Source: Phialophora verrucosa (Eukaryota > Ascomycota > Eurotiomycetes > Chaetothyriales > Herpotrichiellaceae). From it: a stretch of DNA of 64,000 bases. The position numbers and the translations under genes were made by a program. Of the stretch, positions 45,801 to 57,729 are shown one piece after another. Location: positions 992,001-1,056,000 of the forward strand of contig MSED01000005.1 in the NCBI GenBank assembly GCA_002099365.1, given 5' to 3'. The notes under the pieces were generated by a model that ran no database searches, was not told the origin of the DNA, and saw nothing but the letters and a program-made list of their open reading frames with translations. Numbering within the stretch: position 1 is the stretch's first letter; every line of letters starts with the position of its first letter.

Positions 45801-45967
45801 GGCTTCTTTACCTCAGGTATGCCCGAATGTAAACCCTCGATCTTTCATGACTGACGTAAGATTCAGATCGATGCATCAACGAATACGCCGATAGCATCTG
45901 GAACATTGAACCGCTCGAGGTCAAGGAGGAGGGCGAGGTCAGAGCACGAACCGGCCTTGAGACGTAG
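42854..45967 (+). CDS. GPH1: Glycogen phosphorylase
   Basis: Exons: 42854-43041, 43101-43113, 43167-43202, 43255-43316, 43367-43470, 43526-43603, 43653-45638, 45694-45816, 45867-45967 (896 aa). The second exon is 13 nt and gives AWRKF across the junction. Landmarks: YLSLEFLMGRALDNAMLN, ALGNGGLGRLAACFLDS, YGLRYRYGIF, the catalytic-site NDTHP, KRIHEYKRQQLN, and near the C-terminus the pyridoxal-phosphate segment EASGTSNMKFVLNG with the cofactor Lys. It releases glucose-1-phosphate from storage glycogen using phosphate. In yeast Gph1 is activated by phosphorylation and induced by stress through the Hog1 pathway and Msn2/4; whether the same applies here is unknown. The length fits the family. Confidence 0.96.
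43101..43113 (+). other. 13-nt microexon of GPH1
   Basis: Flanked by an ACACCAG acceptor and a GTATGC donor. Skipping it would shift the frame of everything downstream. Confidence 0.75.
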
Positions 45968-46544
45968 AAGAGCCGGGAGAATGGAACGAGACTCGGCCTC
46001 CGCTTGAGCTCTGGCGTGCGGTGCTTGCAAGACACGGAATATAGGAACGTTCTCGCACTTCCGCGAGCCAAGTCTGGCCTCGTTGGGGCGGGGACTGAGG
46101 GAACGGCGGCGGGCGTGGTGAACCAAGACCAAGACAAAACCTAGACTGGACGATGAGCGATGGACTCACAGGGTTGACGTACTTATGAATAAGGGACGAC
46201 GTGCTAGTGCCATGAAAGCATATATATAAGAGCGGTCGATTCTGCATTTTACAATACGTCGTTGTCTGCTCCCGGGCGTAGTGGGGGGTTGACGGCGATA
46301 TGTAACGCCAAGGCAGGTTCCGCCCGCCCAGTCCAAGTGCGGCTAGCGTGTCCTGCGTGGGGGCCTGCGTGGCATCGACACTCCGAATCTTCACCGGCCT
46401 TTGGCCCTCGACGACTACGAGTGCAGATGAATGAGAGCTGCAGCCGTCTTTCTCCTCGTGTCTATCTCGAAGGTCGTGCGAGTGTCCTACGGATCCGCTG
46501 GTCGTTGTCATGTCTGTTCAATACGGTTCCCCTCCCAGTTCAAG
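45968..46544. other. Intergenic region, promoter of the Avl9-type gene
   Basis: No supportable gene. A TATATATAAG element sits near 46222, about 320 bp upstream of the next ATG. Confidence 0.4.
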
Positions 46545-49404
46545 ATGACGACTATTACCCCTCAAGTCGCCGTGGTCGACTTCCACCACGCTCGGTGTGT
46601 ATATCTCTCTCTCTCGGGCTTCAAGCGTTCGCCCAAGTCTCGACTGCCACACGTTCATTACCTCGCTAACCGGGAAATGGCTGAAGGGGCCCCGAGATCG
46701 AGTTCTGGATCAACGAGGATGGCCAGACGCTATCCAAGCGCAATGACTGGTCGCTGTTGCCCTTTATGGCGCTCTCGGACGGCGCGCACGCCATGGCCGA
46801 GGAGTTTAGTTATTTCACGCTGCTTGATAAGCGCGATGACAACATTGCTGCCGCCGCCGTCGCCGATGAAAGTCAACGCCAATCAGCCTCGAGCAGTCCC
46901 ATGCTCAGTCATAGCATACCGACCTCCCTCTTTGGCATCTCATGCACACGCCAGATACGCAGTGAGAAACTGAAACGCCGATCCGTCGACGTGACGCGTT
47001 CGACCGTGCAGAAGGCTGTGGTGGTGGTGAGTCCGACAGCGAGGGGAATGGGCGAGCTGAGGGAACGGCTGGGTGCAGTGACGGCGGCGTGGTTTGCGCA
47101 GGAGTAAGTGTCCTTCCTGTTTTCGCTCACGTAGGATTCTGTGTGGGATGATGCACTGCACGTCTGGGATGTGAAGAACCTCAGGCCTAACGGACGCTGA
47201 TGACATGTGCAGAGATTTCTCGGACATTTCGATCTTGCAGGTAGGTGAGTGCCCCACCCACTGCATTAGCACCGATCAAGCAAGCTTTTGGGACGCGGCC
47301 GGTTGATGCGACCCATATATGCAGGAATTTCAAGCAAGTCTTGTCAGGGCGCCGCCTACGCATGAAGACGGCAAGGATCATCATTTCGGTATGTCTTCTC
47401 GCCATGTTCAGCCTGCCAGATACGCGCCTCTGGCTACTGAGCACTCCGCTCGAATGCGGTCTAGTTCGACTACTGATGTCCTGCGGTGCTGATGCTCGAC
47501 TACCAGGCCTCTCCCTACGCGAAATGATATACGAGTTTCGACATCAGACCCTCGCCTTGGTCAAATGTTTGCTGCTACAGCGAAAGGTGCTGTTTCCACT
47601 TTCTCGTGCCACCAGCACAGTGTTCTGCCACCCTTTCCTCTTAACGTCCATCGAGCCAGGGAAGTGCACCATGCTCACGTCATGCTAGATGCTCTTCTTC
47701 GGTTCGAAATGCGAACGTCTCTGCATGATGCAATTTGCCCTTGTCTCCCTCATCCCCGGCTTGATAGCGAATCTGCAGGATGCGGCGGATCCGAGTCTCG
47801 ATTCTTATGCACAGAACGTCCAGCGAGCAGCGACTTTGAGGACGAGCGAAAGGAGTTCATGTACGTGTGACTGGATCCTTACCCGGTGATCTGGCCGTGT
47901 CTGTCTCGGTAGTAAGCTTGAACTAACGTGTCTCCCAACAGTATTAGCGTATATGGGATTGCCCCTACAGATATTCGGGAAGGTGAGAAAAGCCGTCGCA
48001 GGAAGCTCCCGGATCTCAATCCTTGATCATTCACCCTCCACAGCGTTCTTATCGTAGTCTACTTTCAAGGCTAACGACGGGCCTCGTTATGCACTGCAGG
48101 GTTCCTTCTTCGGCCCCTACACGCCTCTCCAACAACTCGACATCCTCGCCGACTACGACACCAAATCCTATGTGGTTGGCTCGACCAACAGCCTCCTCCT
48201 CCAACAGAAGGAGAAATACTCCGACATACTCATCAACCTGGACGAATCCAACTCCATCACCATGACATCCCCGTCCCTTCGATCCGCACTTCAACTCTCG
48301 GCCGCCGACCGACGGTGGATCGATTTCCTCACCCAGACCGTGATCGATACCTGGGACCCCGACAACCCCTCCCGCCCGCGGCACATGGGCTATGCCGGCA
48401 GCGAGGACAGCATCCGCAAGGAATTCGAGGAGTACATCCTGTCGCTGCTCTCGAGCATGGCCTACCAGATCTACCACGAGAGCCTCGTCTCCAACGCCAT
48501 CCCCGCCAATGTGGCGAACATCCCCGACCATTTCCCCGACCCCGGCGACACGGCCAGCGACTTCAACCCGGAATTCTTGGCCATGTGGCGCAGCACGCAC
48601 AACTTCGAGCTGTTCGACAAGCTCACCTCGGGGAACCGCATCTTTGATATCATCGAGCCGCGTCACCCCACGGCCGGCGGCCTGGGCGTCGACGACCTAC
48701 AGCGCAGGTTCGCCCAGGGCATGGCCGAGCTGCACTTGGACGACCGCGTCCGCGAGGGCCGCGAACAGCTCGGCCGGACATTGCAGAGCGGGCGCGAGCG
48801 GGTCGAGGCCGGCCTGCGCGGCGTGTGGGCCGAAGTCGAGCGCGCGAGACAGCAGCGCCAGGCGAAACGCCGGAGTGAAGGTCGAAGTCAAAGCCAAAGT
48901 CAAGCTCGAACCCGGCCCGAAGCCGACGACCACACGACGGACAAGAAGGAGAATCACGACCCTGGCGGCCCCAACGCCGCCGCCGCCGCTGGGGGAAGCA
49001 CACTATCCACGGCGAGCTCGAACGCGAGCTCCATGGTCATGGTTGAACGCGACGACGCCTCGCCCGAAAAACGACCCACGTCGCCGCCTGAGTCCCGGTC
49101 CGGCGTCGGTGCGGGTGCCTCAAAACCGACGACGACAGCAGGAGGCATCGGCGTCTGGAGCGCGCTCGCCATCCGCGACCGCGCCCCCAAGGTCGATACC
49201 GCGCAGATCCAGGCCTCGGCGCGCGAGAGCGCCGTCAAGGCGGGCGCCTATTTCAGCTCATGGGGCACGTGGGCGAGGGAGAGGATGCAGCAGCAGCAGC
49301 AGCAGTCGACCAAAGTTGCCGAAGGGTCTGCTGCTACAGAGGAAGGCGGTGGCGGTGGGAGGACGGACGGTCACAACGCTGGCATGGAGGCGAGTAGACG
49401 GTGA
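46545..49404 (+). CDS. AVL9: Late secretory pathway protein of the Avl9 (DENN-like) family
   Basis: Exons: 46545-46594, 46687-47103, 47213-47240, 47325-47388, 47507-47586, 47689-47860, 47942-47982, 48100-49404 (718 aa). All joins are phase-consistent and rebuild a continuous family sequence: VAVVDFHHARGPEIEFW, then FMALSDGAHA, SLFGISCTRQI, VTRSTVQKAVVV, GLSLREMIYEFRHQTL, and QLSAADRRWIDFLTQT. Avl9 has a tripartite-DENN-like fold and is needed, with partners, for late exit from the Golgi in yeast. The last 220 residues form a charged coiled-coil-like and low-complexity tail with a short polyglutamine run (six Gln near residue 675). I am sure of the DENN/Avl9 superfamily but less sure of the exact subfamily. 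Confidence 0.8.
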
Positions 49405-50055
49405 GATGGGAGGAGAGGAGATGAGCCGAGAAGAGTTGATAGATTGAAACACGATACTGACGCCCACTCTGCATCAGTGCAGGGCGTGATGATGGCAATC
49501 CAAATGAGGGCGAAGGGAGTCAGATGTAGGGGAACTACACCGTACGGCCGGACTGATGAATGCACGGTATATAGTAGAAAGTAATATGTGAGTAGTACCT
49601 GAGCGATATCATTCCATAGAGTGTGAGTTTGTTCGTGCTGAAGCAGTATCATTGCTACAGGATGCTGCAACAATTCTCATACCAGGAGGTATGCAACCAA
49701 CACACACACCATGGATGCATTGTGGGACATTAAAACTCGAGTGGCCTCTGGAATCCCGAAGAACCAGTTCGCACCGATACCTCAGCCATGACCTTCCACA
49801 TCGCCTTGTCGATACTTCCGAAATCTGCCGAAAGGTAGCGATGCGAATACCTCAAGTATATCGACCGTGGCTCCTTTCCAGCGAGACCATCTTGCTTGAT
49901 GTTTGATGAGCAACCTTAGACCTCTTAGCATACGCAAGCAAATTCGTGACAAGTGGTATCATTTTTCCTCGCATCAGCTTTTCCCCGCCTCCCGAACGCC
50001 TGTCACACAGTTCTGACCCAAGCACACACAACCTGCCACCGGAACAATATGTTGC
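49405..50055. other. Intergenic region, two convergent 3' ends
   Basis: A 651-bp spacer between the Avl9-type gene and the 7TM-RGS gene. No gene or repeat is seen. Confidence 0.4.
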
Positions 50056-52178
50056 TCAGTCCCTGGATTTACCAGCAAAACTCGGAAGTCGGAGTGGAAA
50101 GCTGACTCGCCACGTAGCGACCGCCGCTTGCAAGCGAGCCACGAGGCTAGATTTCACATTGTTCTGTGCGAACCCGGCCTTAACATACTTGGCCCACGTG
50201 TTTGTCAAGACCAACTCCTTGATGCTGAGCTCGGCCTTGTCGAAGATCGTCTCGTCGAACGAGTCGGGAATGCCGATGTTAGCAGGCAATCTCTCTCCGA
50301 AATTGGTCATCTTGTATTGTTGCATGTGGATCGACTGACTTGCATCACGCTTCCAGGTGTCCTTTCCACCTTCGCCGACAACTGTTGACACGACTGACAG
50401 TTGACCTTTACCGCTCTGACTTTCCAGATCTTCCGAGACGGTAGAAGAGTAGTAGTTTTCGAATGGGGTAGCAGCATTGGAAATTGGCTCAGCGCAGACG
50501 AGGGCCGCGTATTGCTCGAAGGTGGCTTCAAGATCTCTCAGGTGCGTCGAAGAGATGTTGATTGGAAACTCCGAGTATTTGGGGCTCACGAACGAAGCAT
50601 AAATCCCGACAGCCTGTTGGAACTGCCGACGAACCAGGGCCGGGTCGTGGCCTTTGGTCGGTTCGTGCTTGCGCAGCATCGCAGACTTCCCAGTTCCCAC
50701 TGCCCAGTTGGCTTTCCAGTCTCGAACGTGAATCAAAAAGCTGATATTCTCACCAGAGAAGTCTCTCAAGGCCGAGAACATGAGAAGCCCAGTGGGGTCC
50801 AGTTTCAGGGCCCGCTCGAGAGCGCTCATAGTGTACATTACGCCTTGACGTGTGCTCACCGTACTCTTGATAGACTGGTGTCCGAGCTTTGTGGAACCGG
50901 TGGTCATGGAGCCGTATTTCTGCTTTTCTTCCCACTCAGCGATAATGTCACGAGTTTCGGTCGCGAGTCGTCGGTGTTTGAAGATCTGAAAGAAGGGGAC
51001 AAATATCACTGATGCCTGCATGATCACGATGGATGGCGAGAACCTGAAGATAGGTGAGCGACGTTTCATGAGTGAAGCAAACACAGGAAGACTCACCAAA
51101 GTGGAGGAACAAAATAGAAGTCAGCCTTTGCCATGCCAGGCGCATACAATGCAATCAACCACATTGGTGAAGCGGGCAACCTGATCCATTGTTAGTGAAG
51201 GCTGGGTGGTAAATGCAAGAGAGACAATACCCGGCAAGAACGCATGCAACGGTTTGTTTGCGCCACCCGTGAACGTCGTCGATGCTTCGAACTTTCCAGA
51301 GCAGCACAGGCGCGTAGATCCATGACCAGAAGATCTGCCATGCAATGGAAGGCCACCTAGATCGGGTCAGCAAGCAAGCTTTCGGTAGGCGAGCATACAC
51401 TTACCATTCCCATCCTCGTCGACACTCCTTCATTTGATCAGGTGTACCCGTCTGCGGTGTACCGGTGATGCCGAATCTAGCATGAAATCTTCTGGAAACC
51501 AGAAAAATAATGAGGGTCAAAAGCACCTGATCAGGGCCGTCAGCTGAGGCCCACCGACGTGATCTTAGTTTCACTTACTTGAACAGTCATGCCGATGGCG
51601 ATCCATGTCATTGTACTTTTCGTAGCACTGTATGTCTTGACCTTCTCCCACCACTTTCGCCAGGTTGGTGTTCTAGGATTGAGAGTTGTTTTTGTTCCGG
51701 TGCGGATATCCCCCTCGACGTATTTCTTCTGGGCAGCGGCGACCGAGAGCAGCTGAGCATTGGTCGCTTGGAAGAGGGCGATACCCAAAGGTAGGTAGAT
51801 GCTCATGATCCAATACTCGGTGGTACAGGGAAAGTATGCATTGAGCACGTAGGCGATCATACACAGGACCCAGTACACGTGGAGAGTTGCGACGGCGCTG
51901 ATTGCCAGTGGAATGTTTCGCATGCGGAGGTAAGGTTGGTGTCGATTGCGAATGAGGAAGATAGCAGCAGGCAGCAAGAGACAAGTCCAGGCGATGACGA
52001 TGCCAATGTAGGTAATGCCGAGTCCGTCGGTGTTGATTCTGTAAGCCATGTCATAGCCATCTGCGAAGGGATTCTGCTGGACCACAGGTTGAGGAGTTGA
52101 GGCGGTAATGGTACCTTTGTCGGGACTATTAACGGCCCTCGGCATGGAGCCTGTACACGGTGAAGAGGTTGAAGCCAT
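50056..52178 (-). CDS. Seven-transmembrane protein with C-terminal RGS domain
   Basis: Exons on the minus strand: 52178-51579, 51526-51405, 51356-51231, 51180-51097, 51043-50056 (639 aa). Residues about 45-330 hold roughly seven hydrophobic helices, including ITYIGIVIAWTCLLLPAAIF, HVYWVLCMIAYVLNAYF, WPSIAWQIFWSWIYAPVLLW and the last one around SPSIVIMQASVIFVPFF. The segment starting MYTMSALERALKLDPTGLLM (about residue 378) begins an RGS fold with FSGENISFLIHVRDWK, and a second half that holds a long insertion with SSTVSEDLES. RGS domains speed GTP hydrolysis by G-alpha proteins. The layout matches fungal GPCR-RGS hybrids (GprK/RgsC-like), which can be both receptor and attenuator. A plausible partner, a group III G-alpha, is encoded about 10 kb away. 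Confidence 0.85.
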
Positions 52179-54958
52179 CCGTACCAGCGGGTAGCGTGTT
52201 CAATTAGTGGATTTGGAATAAGCCGATGTACTGATGTCGATATGACGGTGAGAAATTGGAAGGAGAAGATGGAGATGCCGACAGATGAGTGAAGTAAGAC
52301 GAGCGCGTGTCGACCCAGCTCGGCAGAGTGCGTGGGCCTAGCTGCTGCGGTGAGAGCTGCGAGTGAATGGCGCGTGAAATGATGTCGAGGTCGCACAGGA
52401 GACAAGAAAACGGGAGGAACGAAAGGATGATAGAAGGCAGGAGGGGGAGGACAAGGTGAATTGACACAGTCAGAAGAACACACTGCCAGCAGGTGGGATT
52501 GAAGACGAACGTGTAATGAGACAGGTCGCTCGGCGAAAAGAAAGAATGATGAATCGATTGTCAGTCAGTTGTAGCTGACGGCGACGGCGATCTTGATTTC
52601 ACAACGCTCTCATGCCCGCGTGTTCCTCGCCCAAATTCACTTTGAGTGCGGCACGCCGTGAGTTTTATGTGCTGTTTCATCAGCGGTGCACTTGCCTGAT
52701 GAATCATTGCCGCAACCCCTCGAGCCAGATTGATCGTCCCTGCGCTTCTCGCGTGGCAGGCAAAGCAGGCTCAGCGCAATTGGATTGCAATTCGGCCTGC
52801 ATGATGACGGCTACGATGTATTGCCGTCGAGGAATATGCAGAGCAGACAAAGAAGTTCAGAGTCCACCAGCTCCAGCCTTGCAGGGCAGCTGCCGGCCTT
52901 GGCCCGGGAAACAAAGAAGACGCCACTTGTGGAGTCGAGGCAATCCCAGTAACCCTTCCACACCTCCTTCTACCGTTCCACGTTGATCCCCCTGTCCGTT
53001 CTCCGTGCATGGTACTTGTACCACCCTGCCCAGGATCAACGGAACTGCTTGGGGAATGCCCATGCCTCGTCTGCCGGTCTGGTGAGGCCGTTGAGCGTCC
53101 TTTAATCCCGTTCCCCTGTCGATTACAATATGGCGCTATCCTACGCTAGCCAACCTGTGAATCTCGCCACCGAAGATCAGGCGAGAGTCCTTGTCGCCGT
53201 GACGGACCCAAGATCTCTCGCTTCCGAACGCTGCATCTTACTACGTAGCCGACAAGGCTTGAACCAAACGCGCGAATATTCTAGATGTAAGCTCCAAGTC
53301 CCCTGACCCAGATAGCAAGACCTTCACAGTTGTGATTTGCGTCCTTTTCAGACAAGCTTTGAAGAGTAAGTTATTTGCTATGGTTACATATTGTCGGAAT
53401 TGTACCGGTTTTCCGTTTTTCTGTCCCACCGACTGTACAAGGGTATCCAGCAAGACTACGATCGAACACGTTGCCGCACGAAGAATCACCAAATCTATGT
53501 CCAGTATCCTTCGCGATGCTTATATCCTTCGCGATGCTTATATCCTTCAAGTATCGTAGCAATAGCACGGGTCCTAGACGAAAAATTACAGGGGTATGTT
53601 GCAGCATTTGGAGCTGATAACTGCAAAGATTCGTCCAGATCGCCAACAAGCCCAGTAAGCACATTAGGAGAAGGTAGAGCTGTCTCGGCTGCGGGACAGT
53701 TGAGACTAGTCCGAACTCGATCGCACGAGGAGAAGTTTGACATATACCACAACTGGAAGGGCGATCAAGGAACGGCACGAGCGAGGTTCGAACCGTTGGT
53801 GACTATTGGGAGATCTCGGCTCCTTGCAGGCTGGGGTAACACGCCGCCTGCACAGACGAGGTACGATAACCCCAGGAGCATTCGGGAACAATTACATGAG
53901 CCGGATCCAGGAGAAGGCTTGTGACATCGAGACAACATCACGCGGCAGCTATGAAGCTGGACCCGACAAGATTTGAGCTCCGTCTTACCTCGTACCTGTT
54001 CAGGAGTCAGCAGTGAACCCACCCAAACAGATGCTACAAATAATGGCAGTCCAATTTCCTCAGAGATCTTGGTGAAAAGGTACGATCATTTCAAGGTTGA
54101 TCATTTACTATCTAGGCAGAAAAGTGTTGTAATCATCGGAAAGACGCGGTGCAGGCCTGAGAAGTGAAGGGAAACAGAGGCGCGTACCTTAACAGGCGAC
54201 TTTCTCGAGTCGGCAGGTGAACGTTGCATCATTCAACAAAGTGATGTGAGCGAGACTCTTTGCGGTAACTGCCGGCGACACTGAGCATCTGTGTACGATG
54301 TAGGACCCCCTTCGCTGTTCAAGCGGTCAGTCAATCATGTCCCCACAGAATTATGGCTAGAAACGAGGACAGGAGCACTTTGGTTTGGTTCAGCATATGT
54401 AAGAATATAATATCATGTCTTCGGTACTGTTAAGAGGCTCCGGCGAGAGTCTCCAGCATCGAATTCAATCGCAAATTATCACATCATCAAAGACGAGGAA
54501 AGAACGGATAGAGAGGAGAACTTACGTCCGAAAGTTGCTGCTGGATGAACAGCGGTAGCTAGTCAGCACTCCATATCAGTAGCCGTAGAGAATGAGACTG
54601 GTTAGAAAGCGCCTCGCATGAGTAGTAGACGAGAAAGGGAGAGGGAGAGATGCCAGGTGAAAGCTGTCAGTCTTGCTCAGTTGAGGAGAAATTAGAAAGC
54701 TGGCAAGAAAAGTCCCAGTCGCACCCACTTGAAGGGGAAGGTCTACCGAGATAGCTTGGCACACAAATTCTTGGCCTGCCGCTAACGAATTTCCCCCGGC
54801 GCACGAAGGGCGTTCGACTTGCCAGATTGAACTCAGGCGACACCAACAATTACATTTCCTCCTTCGTACGTCCCCGACATCAGTGCGACTTTCTACGGGA
54901 CGCTCATACTGATCCTCGCGCGCAGCCTCAATCAGTCTCATATCGCTTCGCCGGCAAG
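52179..54958. other. 2.8-kb intergenic region, with a small tandem repeat
   Basis: No gene I can support. The upstream part (to about 52600) is presumably the promoter and 5' UTR of the 7TM-RGS gene. A frame at 53391-53924 on the plus strand spans a tandem repeat and has no domain character. The last 200 bp before 54959 are likely the ribosomal protein promoter. Confidence 0.4.
53505..53548. repeat. 18-bp tandem repeat, about 2.4 copies
   Basis: The unit TATCCTTCGCGATGCTTA occurs at 53505-53522 and 53523-53540 and is followed by a partial copy (TATCCTTC) to 53548. It lies in non-coding sequence. It is too short to classify. Confidence 0.85.
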
Positions 54959-55615
54959 ATGTCCAACGTCGATATCAAGGCCGCTGGGTGGAAACTCGTC
55001 GAGGTCGGCCGCATCGTCACCATTCGCGCCGGTCCCTACGATGGCAAGCTGGCCGCTGTGGTGGAAATAATAGATCCTGGCAGGGTACGTTTTATGTCTG
55101 GGCGGTTTTCATGTTATGGCACGAGGAGGGACACACGGTTGGCTCACAAAATGTTTTATGTTACTTCTAGGTCCTAGTTGACGGCCCGTCGAGCAAAGAA
55201 GGCTCTGTGGTCCCCCGACAGGCCATCGCGACCAACACACTCTCCCTCACACCCTGGGTCATTCCCAACCTCCCCAAAGCCGCAGGCACTGGCCCCGTGA
55301 AGAAGCTGTGGGAAAAGAACGAGATCGACGCCAAGTGGGCGGAGTCGTCGTGGGCGAAGAAGCGAGAGCAACAGGAGCGGCGGAGAAATCTCACCGACTT
55401 TGAGCGGTTCAAGGTGATGAGGTTGAAGAAGCAGGTGAGTGAGCCGGCCAGCCATACTCTGCTAGCTCCACCGGTCGCGGAGTATGGACTGCAGATCTTA
55501 GACTGAATCGGGCCGCTGTATCTACGGGGAACCCACGGCTGACGGACAGGATTTCTAGGCACGATTCGAGACGTTGAAGGCTCAAGCTAAGGTTCGAGCA
55601 ACAGCCAAGGCATAA
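54959..55615 (+). CDS. RPL14: 60S ribosomal protein eL14
   Basis: Exons: 54959-55084, 55171-55434, 55559-55615 (148 aa), all joined in phase 0. The N-terminal KOW-type beta barrel shows VGRIVTIRAGPYDGKLAAVV and then VLVDGP. The middle has TPWVIPNLPKAAGTG, and the C-terminal part is a long basic helix (RFKVMRLKKQ, then ARFETLKAQAKVRATAKA). The protein sits on the large ribosomal subunit surface. The two introns are 86 and 124 nt, the second one long for this window; the frame reads past the second donor for 24 codons before a stop, so the splice is needed to obtain the normal C-terminus and length. Confidence 0.93.
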
Positions 55616-57729
55616 ATACGACATGTTTACAGGCGTCACAATCAAGTTCAAAACTGGAAAGGCATGCTGAGCGCAGGCATGTCCATAAGGCCCCAATCGT
55701 CAACATAGATTGACGCAAGCATCCGCGGCTGTGGCTCTCTTCTCTCCGCCCGCGCGGTTTCTCCGCAGAACATGATTCAATAGATTCATGGAATGCAAAC
55801 AAGATTCAAGAGGGAAATTTGGCTCTAACAGATTAGAGCCGAGCGAGGCTAGGCCTTTACAGTCCGTACTTGCGAAAACCAAATCCAACAAGCAGCCAGT
55901 TCTTCTTGCAAGCTCTTCCCTCGCATTCGTTACGCCAGCTTCCTTCAACGCCAGCTTGCACTCAGGCTCCGCAGAGTGCGGCGGTCGGTCGTCATTTCCC
56001 TTCTCATGCACTCTCCTTCGGTTTGTTGGACGTCCTTTTTGCACTTCTGTGAGATCCCAGCTCCTGACAATGTGCCACTTCGTCCGGAAAAGGCAGTGGG
56101 AAGCAGTTGGCCGTGATAAACGATAGTAGGTGGACATCCGGACCAGTTTTCACTGACGGTGGGAACAACGCCGACTTCATCATCTATTCTCGAGGCATGG
56201 AGTCGGAGGAGAGGTCTAGAGCTGCCGTGCTGGAATGTGGTTTGTGAAATGATACTTCCCTTTCAAAACAGTCTGCCCCGACAGCTTCAAGCAGCCCCAG
56301 AGGTCAAACTCCTGTACCTCAACGCGGTTATTGCACTTGAATGCCGGCTCTTTTGAAACCCTCCAAATAAAGTACATCAATCTCGGTCATATCGCAAAAC
56401 CCATCGGATGCTCCAGTTAAAGGGGCATCTCTCAAATTGGCAGGCCCTTTCCAGTTGGAGAGCCAATGTTCCACTCGCAATGTCGGTAAGGAATTGACAC
56501 ATGGACTTGGTTTCAGCCCAAAGGTAAGGACGAGACTGATGATGGGCACGGATAAGTGCTGGCCGGGGCTTTTTGTCTGCATTTCGTCGTCGGTCGATCG
56601 AGGCTCGTGGACGAGCTTCACCAGGGCGGGTCATCTTACGTTACGACGGCGAGCAGCTGCGGCAATGCGCTGCCCTCTCTTGCAAGTCCACTATTGAAGT
56701 TTGCAAAGGAGTCTCGTCCAGCAAACGCGATGGCTCTCAGCCGGAACTGCCCAGCGCCTCGAGAAGAGCCCACCTTCCTCAGGGAGGATCCGCCTCTCAT
56801 GGCCGCTTGAGATTCGTATGTCGTCGTCCCAATAGCCATTGCTACTTCCAAGCAGCATCATCCACCCGTTGTCGTTGGAGGGTGCTGTGTCACAGATATC
56901 CCATGGTAAGCCGCGTGCCTTCGGCGGATCCTCATCAAGCCATCGATGCCTCTCCGTGCCGACAGGATCGTTTCCGAACTGGATAAGCTGGACTCCAACG
57001 ATCTTTTCCTGGAAGTAGTATTCTGTTTACTGAAGAGGGAGTGTCATGCTGTAAGCTTTCGGTCTGGGAAGATCATGGGATCTCCTCCCATTGTCAGCGT
57101 CCCAATTGTCAGCCGCTGTAGGTTAGTACGACTTGACAACATATATGCGTGGGCCCTAGTCCGGTCATCAGTCCGGCACCGAATTTATCAGCCAAACAGT
57201 AAACGGTCGAAAGGCTTGCGCTTGGTGCCGCTTGACTGCCATTCCAGCAAGACGAGCCACATCGAATGCAAAGCTTAAGCGGACTGCACGCCACCACAAG
57301 GAGGACATCTCAGAAGTTGCTGGGTGAGAGGCAGCGTGAGTAGTTTCAATCAGATTTACTTACACTCGGTGCTCTTGTTGGACCACCAACAGAAACCCCC
57401 AGAGGACGTTAGTCAGTGATGGCTTAAAGGCGGCGCCAAGCTACCTAAAATGTGCTCGATTTGTACTCGGTACTTCCTGTTACTTCTCTACTCGCCAAGC
57501 TAGGAGCCTCACGTGACCATCCACAATCCAAACACCTCCCCAGATCACTTCACAAAATCCCAGAGCTCATCAACTGGCCAAGGAATCGCAGATGTAAGTT
57601 CCCCAGCTCTAACCTGTACTTGCCCGGATTGCCACGCTGGCGAATATCCGGGTCTCAGCTCGCAACGAGCACATATTCTACCCGTAAACGCAGGTCGAAT
57701 CCCGCTAACACAATCCAGCCGAATTCACC
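55616..57729. other. 2.1-kb intergenic region
   Basis: No supportable gene. Open frames of up to about 145 codons on both strands lack domains, and none has splice-linked partners I could find. The stretch includes the promoter of the NAC alpha gene. Confidence 0.4.

Noticed and set aside
48392..49447. 351-codon plus-strand frame overlapping the Avl9-type gene
   Set aside because: A GC-rich shadow frame dominated by Arg, Ala, Ser and Pro; the family sequence is in another frame.
53780..53830. TTCGAAC T-loop-like sequence suggesting a tRNA
   Set aside because: The flanking bases do not pair as a T stem on either strand and no anticodon or acceptor stem is found.
53391..53924. 177-codon plus-strand frame over the tandem repeat
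   Set aside because: It is low in protein character, repeats RCLYPS from the DNA repeat, and has no homologous feel or splice partners.
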